From: CALCZU01 sp964396165
GTDB lineage: Bacteria; Bdellovibrionota; FAC87; UBA2466
DNA: 64,000 bases
NCBI GenBank assembly: GCA_964396165.1
Contig: CAYNEF010000017.1
Span: 7,091-71,090, forward strand
Direction of reading: 5' to 3'
Every line of letters begins with the position of its first letter. Positions within the stretch are counted from its first letter, which is position 1. The notes under the pieces are model-generated. The model had not been told where the DNA came from, ran no database searches, and saw nothing but the letters and a program-made list of their open reading frames with translations. The translations under genes were made by a program, and so were the position numbers. Of this stretch, positions 34,875 to 43,934 are shown in pieces.

Positions 34875-35014
34875 CAAATTTTCCTTTCGATCTGCAGTCT
34901 TAAAACGAGGCCAAGAGTAAGGTTAGGGTAGGGGAACGTCAAGAATTTGAGAGAGAAAATATCAACAATCATTCTAGGCGTTTACAGGCGCATTTTGGCT
35001 GTTTTTTGAAATCT

Positions 35015-35041
35015 TAAAATTGAATGAAGAAATGCTACAAT
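35015..35041 (+). promoter_or_regulatory. Weak promoter candidate for the FAD amine oxidase gene
   Basis: A good -10 hexamer TACAAT (35036-35041) lies 38 nt before the ATG, with a poor -35 (TTAAAA) 16 nt upstream. The rest of the gap 34878-35079 shows no gene. Confidence 0.3.
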
Positions 35042-35079
35042 AATACATACTCATCCCCCACATTTTGGAGCTTCATGTC

Positions 35080-36864
35080 ATGAAAAAGTCTTCTCTTCGA
35101 TTTTTTTCTGTCTTACTTTTTATAACGACACTCGTAATTGGCGGTGAAACGGCAGCACACTTCCCCCCGTTGCCTCACACGGACAGTGAACACGCGTCCT
35201 ATACGGATTTTTTAAAAACTCGTTACACTTTCGATACGAAAAGTTTGCGTTGGGGAGAAAAATATCCCGTAGTGGTGAACGGATCCAATGAAGAAAAATT
35301 CACACCTAAAATAAAATGCGATGAAAATTCAAAAGTGATTTCTGGATTGGACACTGTCGTGATTGGTGGTGGGCCTTCGGGACTCAGTAGCGCTTTCTTT
35401 TTAAGTAAAGATCCAAAGAGAAAAGTGATGCTCATAGAAAAAGAAAAAAACGTGGGAGGTCTGGCGACTGGTTCCCCATTGATGTCGGGCGGGCGTTATG
35501 GAAGAGGCGGCGCGTACTTCACTTCAGTCGAAGGGAAAGCAAAAGACATATACAAGATGATCGGCATGCCTGATTATGAGCAGAAAATGGCGATTCACGA
35601 GCCTATCGACAGTTATTACTGGAATGGAAAATATTATGAGGGGCTTTGGGAAAATGAAAAAACAATGCAGGAATTGCCCGCGGATTTTAACGTATTTAAA
35701 TATTGCCTAATGAAAGCCAACGACGAGGGACTCATTGAGAACCAACCCATTTCCGGCAAACTCGATAAGCTGAATTTCAGAACATGGGTGAATACTTTTC
35801 CAAAAATGTTGAAAGAAAAATCAGACGCAGGTGACGAAGAAGCTAAGAAACTTTTGGCGCGTTTTGAATCGGATCCCAAAGTGGATCCAGCGCACCCGAT
35901 GGACAATGTTTTAAAGTTGTTAGAACTCTACGGTCGGTCTGCTTTGGGAGATCACCCAGAACTGATTTCGGCCGCTGCTTTCGCAAATTTTTATATCTCT
36001 GAAGTCGATAAGCGCTACACGAGTAATATAGGTGCGGGCATAGTCAGCGAAACTATTGCGAAGCAATTAAATACGCGTTCCAATTACAGTCAGGAAACAA
36101 ATTCTCCCGTCACGGAAGTACTTACGACAAAAGACGGTGTTTCCGTTTGTTTTGTGAAAGATGGTAAAGGGGTGAGGGTACTCGCAAAATACGCTGTGTT
36201 TGCAGGGCCCATGTCTGTCGCTGGAAAAGAGATGCCTCAACTTGCCAAGTTGGATCCGGAAAAGAAAAAAGTGATCGATGAGATGCAATACCGGCATTAC
36301 CTGGTTGTTAACCTGCATGTCGCCGGGCACCCATGGCATAAGACGTATGATCTGTGGACGAGAAATGACAAAATCTACTCGCAAGAGGAACCAACCGATT
36401 ACATTGATGGCCGTTGGATGGATTTTGATGGGAATGAAAAACTTCGAACGGACAATAAAGGAGTAATCACCGTCTACATGCCGTTATCTAAAGAGTATGT
36501 CGGCAAGGGATTAGAAGAAAAAGAGGTAGTCAAAATGGCTGAGCGTTTGGCGCAAAAAGCCCAGGATACTTTAAATCCTTTGATTGTTCAGGATGGGGGC
36601 AAGCCCATGCAGATTTTAGCCGTTGAAGCAAACAGATGGCCGTTTTCTATTCATCTTGCTACTCCAGGACATTTTTTAGAAAAATCTGAAATTTTATCAA
36701 GACCAGTGGGAAACATTTTTTATGCTGGGATGAATCTCGGAACTCCCGCCGTTGAAGAAGCTTTGTACCGCGGTTGGCTGGCGGCTGAAGCAATTATTGC
36801 AAAAAGTAATTTCAAATCAATACGGACAACTGAAGAATTAGCTATCCCAGCTAGAAATCACTGA
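35080..36864 (+). CDS. Exported FAD-dependent amine oxidase-like protein
   Basis: 594 aa from ATG 35080, preceded by TTGGAG at 9-nt spacing; it begins with a signal peptide (MKKSSLRFFSVLLFITTLVI). Seen: the FAD-binding dinucleotide fold TVVIGGGPSGLSSAFFLSK followed by LIEKEKNVGGLATG, and a C-terminal FAD-contact segment VGNIFYAGMNLGTPAVEEAL with RGWLAAEAI. This matches the flavin amine oxidase/protoporphyrinogen-oxidase-like superfamily. Export of a FAD protein usually needs folding or insertion after transport; no twin-arginine motif is visible. The substrate is unknown. Confidence 0.78.
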   Translation: MKKSSLRFFSVLLFITTLVIGGETAAHFPPLPHTDSEHASYTDFLKTRYTFDTKSLRWGEKYPVVVNGSNEEKFTPKIKCDENSKVISGLDTVVIGGGPSGLSSAFFLSKDPKRKVMLIEKEKNVGGLATGSPLMSGGRYGRGGAYFTSVEGKAKDIYKMIGMPDYEQKMAIHEPIDSYYWNGKYYEGLWENEKTMQELPADFNVFKYCLMKANDEGLIENQPISGKLDKLNFRTWVNTFPKMLKEKSDAGDEEAKKLLARFESDPKVDPAHPMDNVLKLLELYGRSALGDHPELISAAAFANFYISEVDKRYTSNIGAGIVSETIAKQLNTRSNYSQETNSPVTEVLTTKDGVSVCFVKDGKGVRVLAKYAVFAGPMSVAGKEMPQLAKLDPEKKKVIDEMQYRHYLVVNLHVAGHPWHKTYDLWTRNDKIYSQEEPTDYIDGRWMDFDGNEKLRTDNKGVITVYMPLSKEYVGKGLEEKEVVKMAERLAQKAQDTLNPLIVQDGGKPMQILAVEANRWPFSIHLATPGHFLEKSEILSRPVGNIFYAGMNLGTPAVEEALYRGWLAAEAIIAKSNFKSIRTTEELAIPARNH

Positions 36865-36884
36865 GGGATGTTTCAGCACGGCAC

Positions 36885-37790
36885 TTATAATTTCTTCTGA
36901 AGGTCTAGTAGATGAGTGGCATTAACTTTTCGCCATGACAACATTTCAAGTTTTCCCTCTACCATTTCAATTAAAATAACCTGACTTTTCGCGCTGTCGT
37001 CTTTTGGAAATACCACAGCCATGGGTTTTCCATCAGTGTCATTATATACAGTTACATCACTAGGCAGAATACCTGTCTTAAAATACTCTTCTAAGATTGT
37101 TGATCTTGTATGGGTCCAGCCTGATTGCGGGCTGTTGTAACCTCCAAGCATCGAGGAGAAGTCTTCCAAACTTTTTGCACTGACATCTTCTGGAAGCTTT
37201 GTACGAGAGAACCGATAATAATTGTCCAGCTTTTCTACAATTTGGGCTGCTTCCGGAGTGGCAGGTTCCATGCCGACGAGTTTTCGGTAAAGCATGATGA
37301 CTGCGTAATGTTGTTGGGAGTTTGTGTGCGCGAATTCGTATCCACCTGCTTTTGCAATTTCAAAAATCTTATCTCGCGCGTGGCGGAATACAGAAGCGGG
37401 AAGCCCTTTGTTGAACTGTTCCTGATTTAAGTTTTTACGGGGTTCTTCCGCTAATGGATTTTCCAAGCGTAAATTATCGATGATAACTGAGTTTGGTCGG
37501 TGCTCGTCTTGAATGAGTGCTACCATCATCCAGAGCTTTCTTTCGGTGGCGATAGATATATCGATGCGGCCATCACTGAAAGTGGTGTAGGTTTTAATGG
37601 GGCCTTTTGCTTTTTCCACTTGCTCGACAAATTCTTTCGGGAGCAGATCTTCGGCCTTAAGCTCAAGATTTTTTTCTTCAAAACTCCACGACTTAGTGGA
37701 TGAGATCGAATTTAAAAGTGTCGTACAAGTTTTGGGTTCGGCCCAAACCTGAAACGATATCAAAAATAATAAAAGAAATCTTACGTACAA
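36885..37790 (-). CDS. Hypothetical secreted protein
   Basis: 301 aa. The start is TTG 37790, supported by an AGGAG site 7 nt upstream; the protein begins with a signal peptide (LYVRFLLLFLISFQVWA when TTG is read as Leu). No family was recognised. The sequence is mixed alpha/beta: RKLWMMVALIQDEHRPNSV, then RHARDKIFEIAKAGGYEFAH and HYAVIMLYRKL resemble the core of an acyltransferase-like (GNAT-type) fold, but the evidence is thin. It is convergent with the FAD oxidase gene. Confidence 0.65.
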   Translation of the reverse strand: MYVRFLLLFLISFQVWAEPKTCTTLLNSISSTKSWSFEEKNLELKAEDLLPKEFVEQVEKAKGPIKTYTTFSDGRIDISIATERKLWMMVALIQDEHRPNSVIIDNLRLENPLAEEPRKNLNQEQFNKGLPASVFRHARDKIFEIAKAGGYEFAHTNSQQHYAVIMLYRKLVGMEPATPEAAQIVEKLDNYYRFSRTKLPEDVSAKSLEDFSSMLGGYNSPQSGWTHTRSTILEEYFKTGILPSDVTVYNDTDGKPMAVVFPKDDSAKSQVILIEMVEGKLEMLSWRKVNATHLLDLQKKL

Positions 37791-37955
37791 CTGAATACTC
37801 CTGGTCTACAGCACCGCTCCCGCTTGGTATCTGCAAGCTGTGCCAGGGTATTTCGTGCGGGAAAGTTACACTTTGTGAGGCAATCAAATTGGCAACACTG
37901 CCAAAAATTGTATACTGCTTGTCTTGTTTAGAAGCTTTCGAGAGGCGAGTTTAAA

Positions 37956-38567
37956 TTAAATTTCGCTCACCGTAACGAGGTTTGCGTACGGTATTCTTAA
38001 AAAATCGTCGTGCACAGAAGAAGCTACTTTTGTGTAGTGTTTCTTAATTAAACTTAGAAGTTGAGCTTCTGTGCGTACATTTTGTCCTCTGTCACGCTCG
38101 ACAAGCGAGCGTGCGATAAAGCCCATGTCATATGTGAAGGTCGGATCGTAGGTGATTAACCTGCCGCCAGGACGTACCCACTTCTTTACCAGTTTCAGTA
38201 GGGTCTCTGCCTCATGATCGTCCAGGTGGTGAAAGACTCCGAATGCGATTGCACAGTCAAATAGCACATTGTTAGTGTATCCAGTGATATCCCCGCAAAA
38301 AAACTCCGCCTTGTCTCCGTATTTTTGTCGGGCTTTTTCGATGTATTTAGCAGAATGATCCACACCTAAGTATTTTACCTTAGGCAAAGCTTCCACCATT
38401 TCCCCAGGCCCACAACCGATATCCAAAACGGACATGTGGGATGTAGGTTTTACGAATTCCCTGACAAAACGGTCGCGCGCTTGTCTTGCACCGACTAAGT
38501 CTTGCGCCAAACTGTAAACTTCAGAGAGAGAAAATATTGCTCTTAAACCCGTTGTAGTTTCTGCCAT
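37956..38567 (-). CDS. Class I SAM-dependent methyltransferase
   Basis: 203 aa. Seen: motif I VLDIGCGPGEMVEALP, the acidic end of strand 2 in YLGVDHSAKYIEKARQKYG, FFCGDIT, and ALAFGVFHHLDDHEAE-like motif IV (AIAFGVFHHLDDHE), followed by WVRPGGRLITYDPTF. This is the Methyltransf_11/25 type acting on small molecules or lipids. It starts 8 nt after a membrane glycosyltransferase-like gene, and its AGGG site overlaps that gene's end, so both may act on one envelope glycan or lipid carrier. Confidence 0.82.
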   Translation of the reverse strand: MAETTTGLRAIFSLSEVYSLAQDLVGARQARDRFVREFVKPTSHMSVLDIGCGPGEMVEALPKVKYLGVDHSAKYIEKARQKYGDKAEFFCGDITGYTNNVLFDCAIAFGVFHHLDDHEAETLLKLVKKWVRPGGRLITYDPTFTYDMGFIARSLVERDRGQNVRTEAQLLSLIKKHYTKVASSVHDDFLRIPYANLVTVSEI

Positions 38568-38575
38568 AAAAAGCC

Positions 38576-40228
38576 CTATTGGTTGGATCCGAATAACACA
38601 AAATGCGAAGTCTCTTCTTTTTTCACCTGTTTTTCTAAAATCAGTTTATCGAGCGGATTTTCATCCGTCGAAAAATCTACTTTCACGTCTTTACTCATCA
38701 AAAGCTGCTTAACTTTGAGAGTAATATTTTCTGTTTTGAAATTCTTCTCAAAATAATTTTCACATTCTATGGGCGCTGCTTTAGAACAACCGCCCCAAAT
38801 ATTAAGCGATGCAGGAGGCATTTTGGAAAATAGATACGCGCCTGGTAGATGGGGAATTACTAGCAGCCTTCCATTTTTATTTTCGTGTTGCTGGAGGAGT
38901 TTTGAAAGTTCCGCATAGTAAGCCGCTTTTTCGGGACTCGTATAAATGCCTTTGTAAGGACCACTAGTTAAACGTTCTGTCATGTCTTGTCTGGAACCAT
39001 CTGGCATAGCACTCAGTTCATAGCGCATCAGTACTGCAAGCAAGAGGATAGAGAGCGAAATGACTACGTAATCTTTAAATTGCGTAAGTCTTTCATAAAT
39101 GAAAACGAGAGCGAACATGACTCCGTTTGTGAAAAGAAGTGCACTCGCATTCCATCCATTGCCACTCGTGCAGGCCATCGCTAGAGCTCCCACTAAAGAA
39201 GGGATAAAAACGAGAAGAAAATACTGCTTGATTGCCTGAGAAGGTTTAAATCCGATAAAGAGAAAGGGACTTAGAAGGGCTAGATTAATGATCGTACCAT
39301 TTGCGCCACTTCCACCCAATGTGGGGCGAGCCGCGCGTATGATCAGAACAAAAAATGAGACTAGAAGGGGAATGAAAAAACTTTTCTTTACTACTTTGGA
39401 AAGAAGAGCAAAGGCTGTTGCCGTACTGAGTAAAAGAAGAGGATGAGGGATGGCGTGTAATCCATCCGAGAATGTAATTAGTACATGAGAGATTCCCGTT
39501 TCCCCAGTCGTTTTGATCATTGCCGTTCGGGTAAAGTTAAATGCGTGTACATAATCCTTTAGATGAGCGTCCAGTAAAAAATAGATACACAGCAGTGGGA
39601 ATAGGCACCCTGCTAAATAAATAAAACACAGACGGAACTTGTCTTTTTCTGCGATAAAAAAAAGAACAAACAAAAAGGCAATTGCAGCTGCCCCAAGTGT
39701 GGGATAACAGAAGCACGCAAGACCATGAAAGACGCCAGCAAAAAATAAAAAGGGAGAGGCTCTCTCTAAATATAAGCGCGTTAGCCCAAATACCAAACCG
39801 AGCGTAAAAAATCCTTTCCCAAGCGTGTTGTAACTTAAATTCGGCGTGTTGTAGGGAATAAAAAGTACTAGTAGAAGACAAGCGATGAAGGGGAATTGTT
39901 GCCATTTCAGCCGAATGACTTCCCACGAGACAACTGCAGTAAAAAGCGTAAATAAAAAATAAGCAAACCGAGTAAAGAGCATTATCCCTTCTGTCCCATG
40001 CGAAAAAACAGAAAATAGTTTTATCAAAGGAATGAGGGGGATGGCTGCAGTTTGCAAAATATAGGCTTCGTCAATAAAGGGCTTATCGCCCAAAACAAAA
40101 CGCCAGGGAAGGGCGATGTAGTACCCTTCGTCGGTCAAATCACAACCAAAAAAAAGACGATAGACACAGAATGCTAAAGCGCACAAAGAAACCAGATAGT
40201 CGAGGTAAATGGACTTCTTTAAAGGCAT
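38576..40228 (-). CDS. Polytopic GT-C-like membrane glycosyltransferase
   Basis: 550 aa with about 10-12 hydrophobic segments over the first 420 residues and a soluble C-terminal part of about 120 residues. The first loop after helix 1 carries DLTDEGYY, the Asp/Glu pattern typical of GT-C enzymes (PMT/ArnT-like) that use lipid-linked sugars at the periplasmic face. The C-terminal soluble part (LLQQHENKNGRLLVIPHLPG) fits this class. No acceptor is known. It is likely co-transcribed with the methyltransferase downstream, and its start lies 80 nt from a divergent oxidoreductase. Confidence 0.7.
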   Translation of the reverse strand: MPLKKSIYLDYLVSLCALAFCVYRLFFGCDLTDEGYYIALPWRFVLGDKPFIDEAYILQTAAIPLIPLIKLFSVFSHGTEGIMLFTRFAYFLFTLFTAVVSWEVIRLKWQQFPFIACLLLVLFIPYNTPNLSYNTLGKGFFTLGLVFGLTRLYLERASPFLFFAGVFHGLACFCYPTLGAAAIAFLFVLFFIAEKDKFRLCFIYLAGCLFPLLCIYFLLDAHLKDYVHAFNFTRTAMIKTTGETGISHVLITFSDGLHAIPHPLLLLSTATAFALLSKVVKKSFFIPLLVSFFVLIIRAARPTLGGSGANGTIINLALLSPFLFIGFKPSQAIKQYFLLVFIPSLVGALAMACTSGNGWNASALLFTNGVMFALVFIYERLTQFKDYVVISLSILLLAVLMRYELSAMPDGSRQDMTERLTSGPYKGIYTSPEKAAYYAELSKLLQQHENKNGRLLVIPHLPGAYLFSKMPPASLNIWGGCSKAAPIECENYFEKNFKTENITLKVKQLLMSKDVKVDFSTDENPLDKLILEKQVKKEETSHFVLFGSNQ

Positions 40229-40308
40229 ACGACAATTGTAATTGCAAATGACAGGTTAGGCCAAACAATTATACTTTTCATTCCATTAGAGTCTGGCATC
40301 ATCCATTC

Positions 40309-41391
40309 ATGCCTCATTTATTTGATTCTTATAAATTAAAAAGTGTAACCTTAAGAAACCGCATCGTGGTTTCTCCCATGTGTCAGTACTCGTCGGTAGA
40401 AGGACATGCGACCGACTGGCATCTCATGCATTTGGGCTCAATGGCCGCAGGTGGCGCAGGTTTGATTATTGTGGAAGCTACCGCAGTTTCTCCCGAAGGG
40501 CGCATTAGTCCCTGGGATGGCGGGCTGTGGCAAGATAGCCAGATAGAGCCGCTGAAAAAAATAAATTCTTTTATGAAACAAATGGGTGCTACTCCTGGAA
40601 TCCAACTTGCGCATGCAGGAAGAAAAGCCAGTGCCCGTCGTCCTTGGGAAGGCGATAACCATTTAGAGGATAACAATGGCGGCTGGCCAATTCTTGGGCC
40701 CTCAGCTTTGAGTTTCGGCGGCGGACTTTCCAAAGTTCCCAAAGAAATGACGAAAGAAGACATCAAGCGTGTGCAGAAGTGTTTTGTGGATTCGGCAAAA
40801 CGTGCATTAGCTGCCGGATTTGAATGGCTCGAATTTCATTTTGCTCACGGCTATCTTGCGCATAGTTTTTATTCCCCACTTTCTAACAAAAGAAAAGATG
40901 AATACGGCGGCAGTTTTGAAAACCGTACAAGATTTCTCACAGAAACAATGACCGCAGTCCGAGAAGTCTGGCCGGATAAATTTCCTCTCACTGCAAGACT
41001 GTCTGTGACGGATTGGTTAGAAGGGGGGGTGACGCTAGAAGAGTCTATCGAGCTTGTGAAAAAATTTAAAAGTCTAGGACTCGATTTACTGGATGTGAGC
41101 CATGGGTTTAATCATCCTGATCTTTCTAAAATTCCTTTTGGTGCAGGCTTTATGGTGGAAAATACAGCACGCATAAAAAAAGAAGCGGGCATTCCAACAG
41201 GGGCAGGGTGGATGATCAATACGCCTGAGATGGCTCAAGATATTATCGCATCAGAAAAAGCGGATCTGATTATTTTAGGCCACGCGTTTTTAGACGATCC
41301 CCACTGGCCATTTCATGCAGCAAAAGCATTGAAGATTGAAAACCCTCGAAGTGTCTTGCCTCCTCAATATGGGCATTGGCTGAAAAGATAA
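40309..41391 (+). CDS. namA: Old Yellow Enzyme, NADPH dehydrogenase (YqjM type)
   Basis: FMN-dependent ene-reductase of 360 aa that reduces activated C=C bonds, with roles in electrophile detoxification. Seen: the YqjM-type N-terminus LKSVTLRNRIVVSPMCQYS with its redox-tuning Cys, GLIIVEATAVSPEGRIS, GIQLAHAGRKAS, the substrate-binding FHFAHGYLAHSFYSPLSNKR with His pair, and C-terminal ILGHAFLDDPHWPFHAA. Monocistronic by context (82 nt to the next gene). Confidence 0.92.
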   Translation: MPHLFDSYKLKSVTLRNRIVVSPMCQYSSVEGHATDWHLMHLGSMAAGGAGLIIVEATAVSPEGRISPWDGGLWQDSQIEPLKKINSFMKQMGATPGIQLAHAGRKASARRPWEGDNHLEDNNGGWPILGPSALSFGGGLSKVPKEMTKEDIKRVQKCFVDSAKRALAAGFEWLEFHFAHGYLAHSFYSPLSNKRKDEYGGSFENRTRFLTETMTAVREVWPDKFPLTARLSVTDWLEGGVTLEESIELVKKFKSLGLDLLDVSHGFNHPDLSKIPFGAGFMVENTARIKKEAGIPTGAGWMINTPEMAQDIIASEKADLIILGHAFLDDPHWPFHAAKALKIENPRSVLPPQYGHWLKR

Positions 41392-41473
41392 AATAGAATA
41401 ATAATTATACGACATTCGGGGCGCTCACGTTTTTTTGGTGGCGAAAGGCTGAAGGTTTGCTAAGTCTTTTTAA

Positions 41474-42112
41474 ATGAAAAACATATTACAGTACCTCGAA
41501 AACAAGTCCCATATTTTGTGGGATTGGAACGGTACCCTACTCGATGATGTGGATGTCTGTGTAGAAAGCATCAGCCACGTTCTAGAAGAACACGGATTAA
41601 ATAAAATCAACCGCGATTACTACCGTCAGCAATTCGGTTTTCCCGTAGCAGAATATTACCGTAAATTAGGTTTTGATTTTGAAAAGGTGGAGTTCTCCAT
41701 CGTCGCAGATAAATTTATCAGCAAGTACAAAGAACTGTTTGCTCAGTGTGCGCTTCACCCGGGCGCAAAAGACTTTCTTTCTCTTTTAAAAGAGAAGGGC
41801 AAAGTGCAATGCGTACTTTCTGCGGCCCACGAACCAGAACTCATTAAGCAATTAAAAGAACACGAAGTGTATGAGTACTTCGATCATATCTACGGTATCA
41901 AAGACCACTATGCGGCCGGAAAAGTCGCACGCGGCAAAGAACTCATCCAGCTTTTAGGGGTAGGACTAGATAAAGTAATTATGTTCGGCGATACCGATCA
42001 CGATAAAGAAGTGGCCGATGCCCTTGGAATCGACCTTGTCCTGTTCGGAGATGGCCACCAACACGCGGATAGACTTCACAGTATTGGCGCCAAGGTAGTC
42101 GGGAACCGTTAA
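41474..42112 (+). CDS. HAD-superfamily phosphatase
   Basis: 212 aa. Seen: motif I ILWDWNGTLLDDV with the nucleophile Asp (the usual second Asp is replaced by Asn: DWNGT), motif II CVLSAAHEPE with the Ser, and motif III/IV MFGDTDHDKEVADALG with the acidic metal ligands. A helical cap follows motif I, as in phosphoglycolate-phosphatase-like enzymes. The physiological substrate cannot be predicted. No convincing ribosome-binding site is seen before ATG 41474. Confidence 0.82.
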   Translation: MKNILQYLENKSHILWDWNGTLLDDVDVCVESISHVLEEHGLNKINRDYYRQQFGFPVAEYYRKLGFDFEKVEFSIVADKFISKYKELFAQCALHPGAKDFLSLLKEKGKVQCVLSAAHEPELIKQLKEHEVYEYFDHIYGIKDHYAAGKVARGKELIQLLGVGLDKVIMFGDTDHDKEVADALGIDLVLFGDGHQHADRLHSIGAKVVGNR

Positions 42113-42240
42113 AATATAATCTTAATAATATCAATAACTTACAATTTTAACCTTGTAATTTTTACATGGTTATGGCAATCTCCACCTCCTGTCGCGGGCC
42201 GTACACACGGTGAATACAAATCATTCAAGGGGGATAAAGA

Positions 42241-42426
42241 ATGTTAGATAAAAATTTAAACGACTCCAAAAAACAAGTTGCTCCAAAACTTCCTAAATTT
42301 CCTGGCTTAAAAAAACTCGCTTTAAAAGATCCTGAATTAAGAGACTTTTTATTCATGTGCAAAGATGAAGAAACCCGCAAAAAGGCTATCAGCCTTATCG
42401 AAGCCCGCGTTCAATACGTTCATTAA
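42241..42426 (+). CDS. Small conserved-looking soluble protein
   Basis: 61 aa, with a strong purine-rich ribosome-binding site (AAGGGGGA) before ATG 42241. No signal peptide and no membrane segment. Basic N-terminus with KKLALKDPELRDFLFMCKDE, then a helical end. No family was recognised. The good initiation site and unbroken frame support a real gene. Confidence 0.6.
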   Translation: MLDKNLNDSKKQVAPKLPKFPGLKKLALKDPELRDFLFMCKDEETRKKAISLIEARVQYVH

Positions 42427-42501
42427 ACCTTGCTGAAAAATACATAAAGCCACAATCATTCCTTCGTTTAGGAAGGATAACCTATTTCTAAAGGGGTATA
42501 C

Positions 42502-42738
42502 ATGCGAATCACTTTTGTGACTCTGGCACTAATGCTATGTTCGCTTGGGTTTTGTAAAGAAACTCCAGAGAAAAGCATTTCCAAAAAAAGCATTGCGATG
42601 AAGCAGAAAAAACAGCGGGCTAGCCTTGCCAGTATTGTACCTATCGACCGTCCGACACCCATGACCAGCGATGCCCGCACAGAGGGCGCCTACGAAGGAA
42701 TGGGTACGATTGGCAACGTATCCGGTGTACTAAAATAA
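42502..42738 (+). CDS. Small exported protein or lipoprotein
   Basis: 78 aa after an AAAGGGG site. The N-terminus MRITFVTLALMLCSLGFC is a signal peptide with a possible lipobox (SLGFC, Cys18). The mature part is a basic Lys/Ser-rich stretch followed by a Pro/Thr/Gly-rich end. No family was recognised. It lies 76 nt after another small gene, with a short hairpin between them. Confidence 0.55.
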   Translation: MRITFVTLALMLCSLGFCKETPEKSISKKSIAMKQKKQRASLASIVPIDRPTPMTSDARTEGAYEGMGTIGNVSGVLK

Positions 42739-42748
42739 ATTACGTGAC

Positions 42749-43594
42749 TTGAAAAAATCACAGACTCGTATAGCATCCGGCTCCATGAACCCAGCGAAAT
42801 CTCCTCTTATCATGGGCATTCTCAATATCACCCCCGATTCCTTTTCTGATGGGGGCAAATTCCTGCAAATAGATGCTGCACTTAAAGCAGCTGAAAAAAT
42901 GGTGAGTGAAGGCGCAGATATTCTGGATATCGGTGGGGAGTCCACTCGTCCGGGAAGTACTCCTGTTTCCTTACAAGAGGAAATGCAGCGTGTGTTGCCG
43001 GTCATCGAAAAAATTTCGATAAATTTGAAAGTAAAAATTTCGGTTGATACAACCAAATATGAAGTCGCTAAAGAATCTTTGGCATTGGGTGCAACACTCA
43101 TCAACGATATCTCTGGTGGCAAAGACATTCGCATGCCATCGCTTTTAAAAGACAACAATATTTCTTACATCCTTATGCACATGCAGGGCACTCCCCAAAC
43201 GATGCAGCAAAATCCTTCTTACGGAAATGGTGTAGTCGCCGAAGTCGGAAAGTATTTAAGAGAACGTGTGCGCTTGTTTGTGGAAGCAGGTGCAAAGCGA
43301 AGTCAATTGTGGGTCGATCCGGGAATTGGTTTTGGTAAAACGGTAGATCACAATCTGGATTTGCTGCGACATCTTTCAACTTTTAGAGACACGGGCGAAA
43401 GACTTGTCATCGGCACTTCTCGAAAAGGTTTTCTTTCCAAAGTTTGTGCAACGAATGAGGAACGCTTAAGCGGGACCATTACGACAAACTTGTGGGCGTA
43501 CCAGCAAGGTGCCAGCGTTTTCAGAGTGCACGATGTTCTCGAGATGAAAAACTCTCTGAAACTCTGGGAAGCGATGGCGTATGGAAGTTTCTAG
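42749..43594 (+). CDS. folP: Dihydropteroate synthase
   Basis: Condenses 6-hydroxymethyl-dihydropterin pyrophosphate with p-aminobenzoate. 281 aa from TTG 42749; an ATG at 42785 (269 aa) is an alternative, and neither has a good ribosome-binding site. Seen: LIMGILNITPDSFSDGGKF, DILDIGGESTRPGS, ISVDTTKYEVA, LINDISGG, LMHMQGTPQTMQ, WVDPGIGFGKT and the C-terminal IGTSRKGFL. It heads a three-gene folate operon and overlaps the next gene by 14 nt. Confidence 0.94.
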   Translation: MKKSQTRIASGSMNPAKSPLIMGILNITPDSFSDGGKFLQIDAALKAAEKMVSEGADILDIGGESTRPGSTPVSLQEEMQRVLPVIEKISINLKVKISVDTTKYEVAKESLALGATLINDISGGKDIRMPSLLKDNNISYILMHMQGTPQTMQQNPSYGNGVVAEVGKYLRERVRLFVEAGAKRSQLWVDPGIGFGKTVDHNLDLLRHLSTFRDTGERLVIGTSRKGFLSKVCATNEERLSGTITTNLWAYQQGASVFRVHDVLEMKNSLKLWEAMAYGSF

Positions 43595-43934
43595 AGAAGT
43601 TACCTTTAAAGCATTTCATTCTCACCACGGCATGTTGTCTGAGCCGAATCACCCACATGATTTTACTGTCAACATTGTGATCGATGGTCCTGTGAACGAG
43701 GAAGGTTTTGTCTGTGATTACCGCGCAGTCAAAAGACTTTTTCACCGCATTGTGAAATCCGAGCTCGAGGGAAAAAACCTGGATTTGGTTTTTGAGTACC
43801 CGACTGCAGAAAATCTTTCAAAATACATCTGGAAGAAAATGGATCCTTTCTTTCCCTTAAAAAGAATCGAAGTAAGGGAAAAGCCGCATTCCAAAGCCTT
43901 TTACTGTGGTGAGAATCATGCACCCCAAAGTTAA
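43581..43934 (+). CDS. PTPS-III-like 6-pyruvoyltetrahydropterin synthase paralogue, probable FolB replacement
   Basis: 117 aa of the PTPS/QueD T-fold family. Three His positions match the zinc ligands: His13 (FKAFH) and His24/His26 (NHPHDF, an HPH version of the usual HGH). The catalytic Cys of QueD, four residues before this motif, is absent. Instead Glu21 gives the spacing E-x-x-H-x-H that defines PTPS-III proteins, which can make 6-hydroxymethyl-dihydropterin in place of dihydroneopterin aldolase. PTAENLSKYIW and the pterin-anchoring Glu100 (EVREKPH) are also seen. Its place between folP and folK, overlapping both, supports a folate rather than a queuosine role. Confidence 0.82.
   Translation: MEVSREVTFKAFHSHHGMLSEPNHPHDFTVNIVIDGPVNEEGFVCDYRAVKRLFHRIVKSELEGKNLDLVFEYPTAENLSKYIWKKMDPFFPLKRIEVREKPHSKAFYCGENHAPQS

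Noticed and set aside
37889..37916. TTGGCA-N16-TATACT promoter-like pair with a TTGGCA/TGCCAA inverted repeat
   Set aside because: On the plus strand it would read into an antisense direction with no gene; kept only as a possible regulator site of no clear use.
37700..37954. 84-aa plus-strand frame with several cysteines
   Set aside because: It overlaps the signal-peptide region of a better supported minus-strand gene and has no ribosome-binding site.
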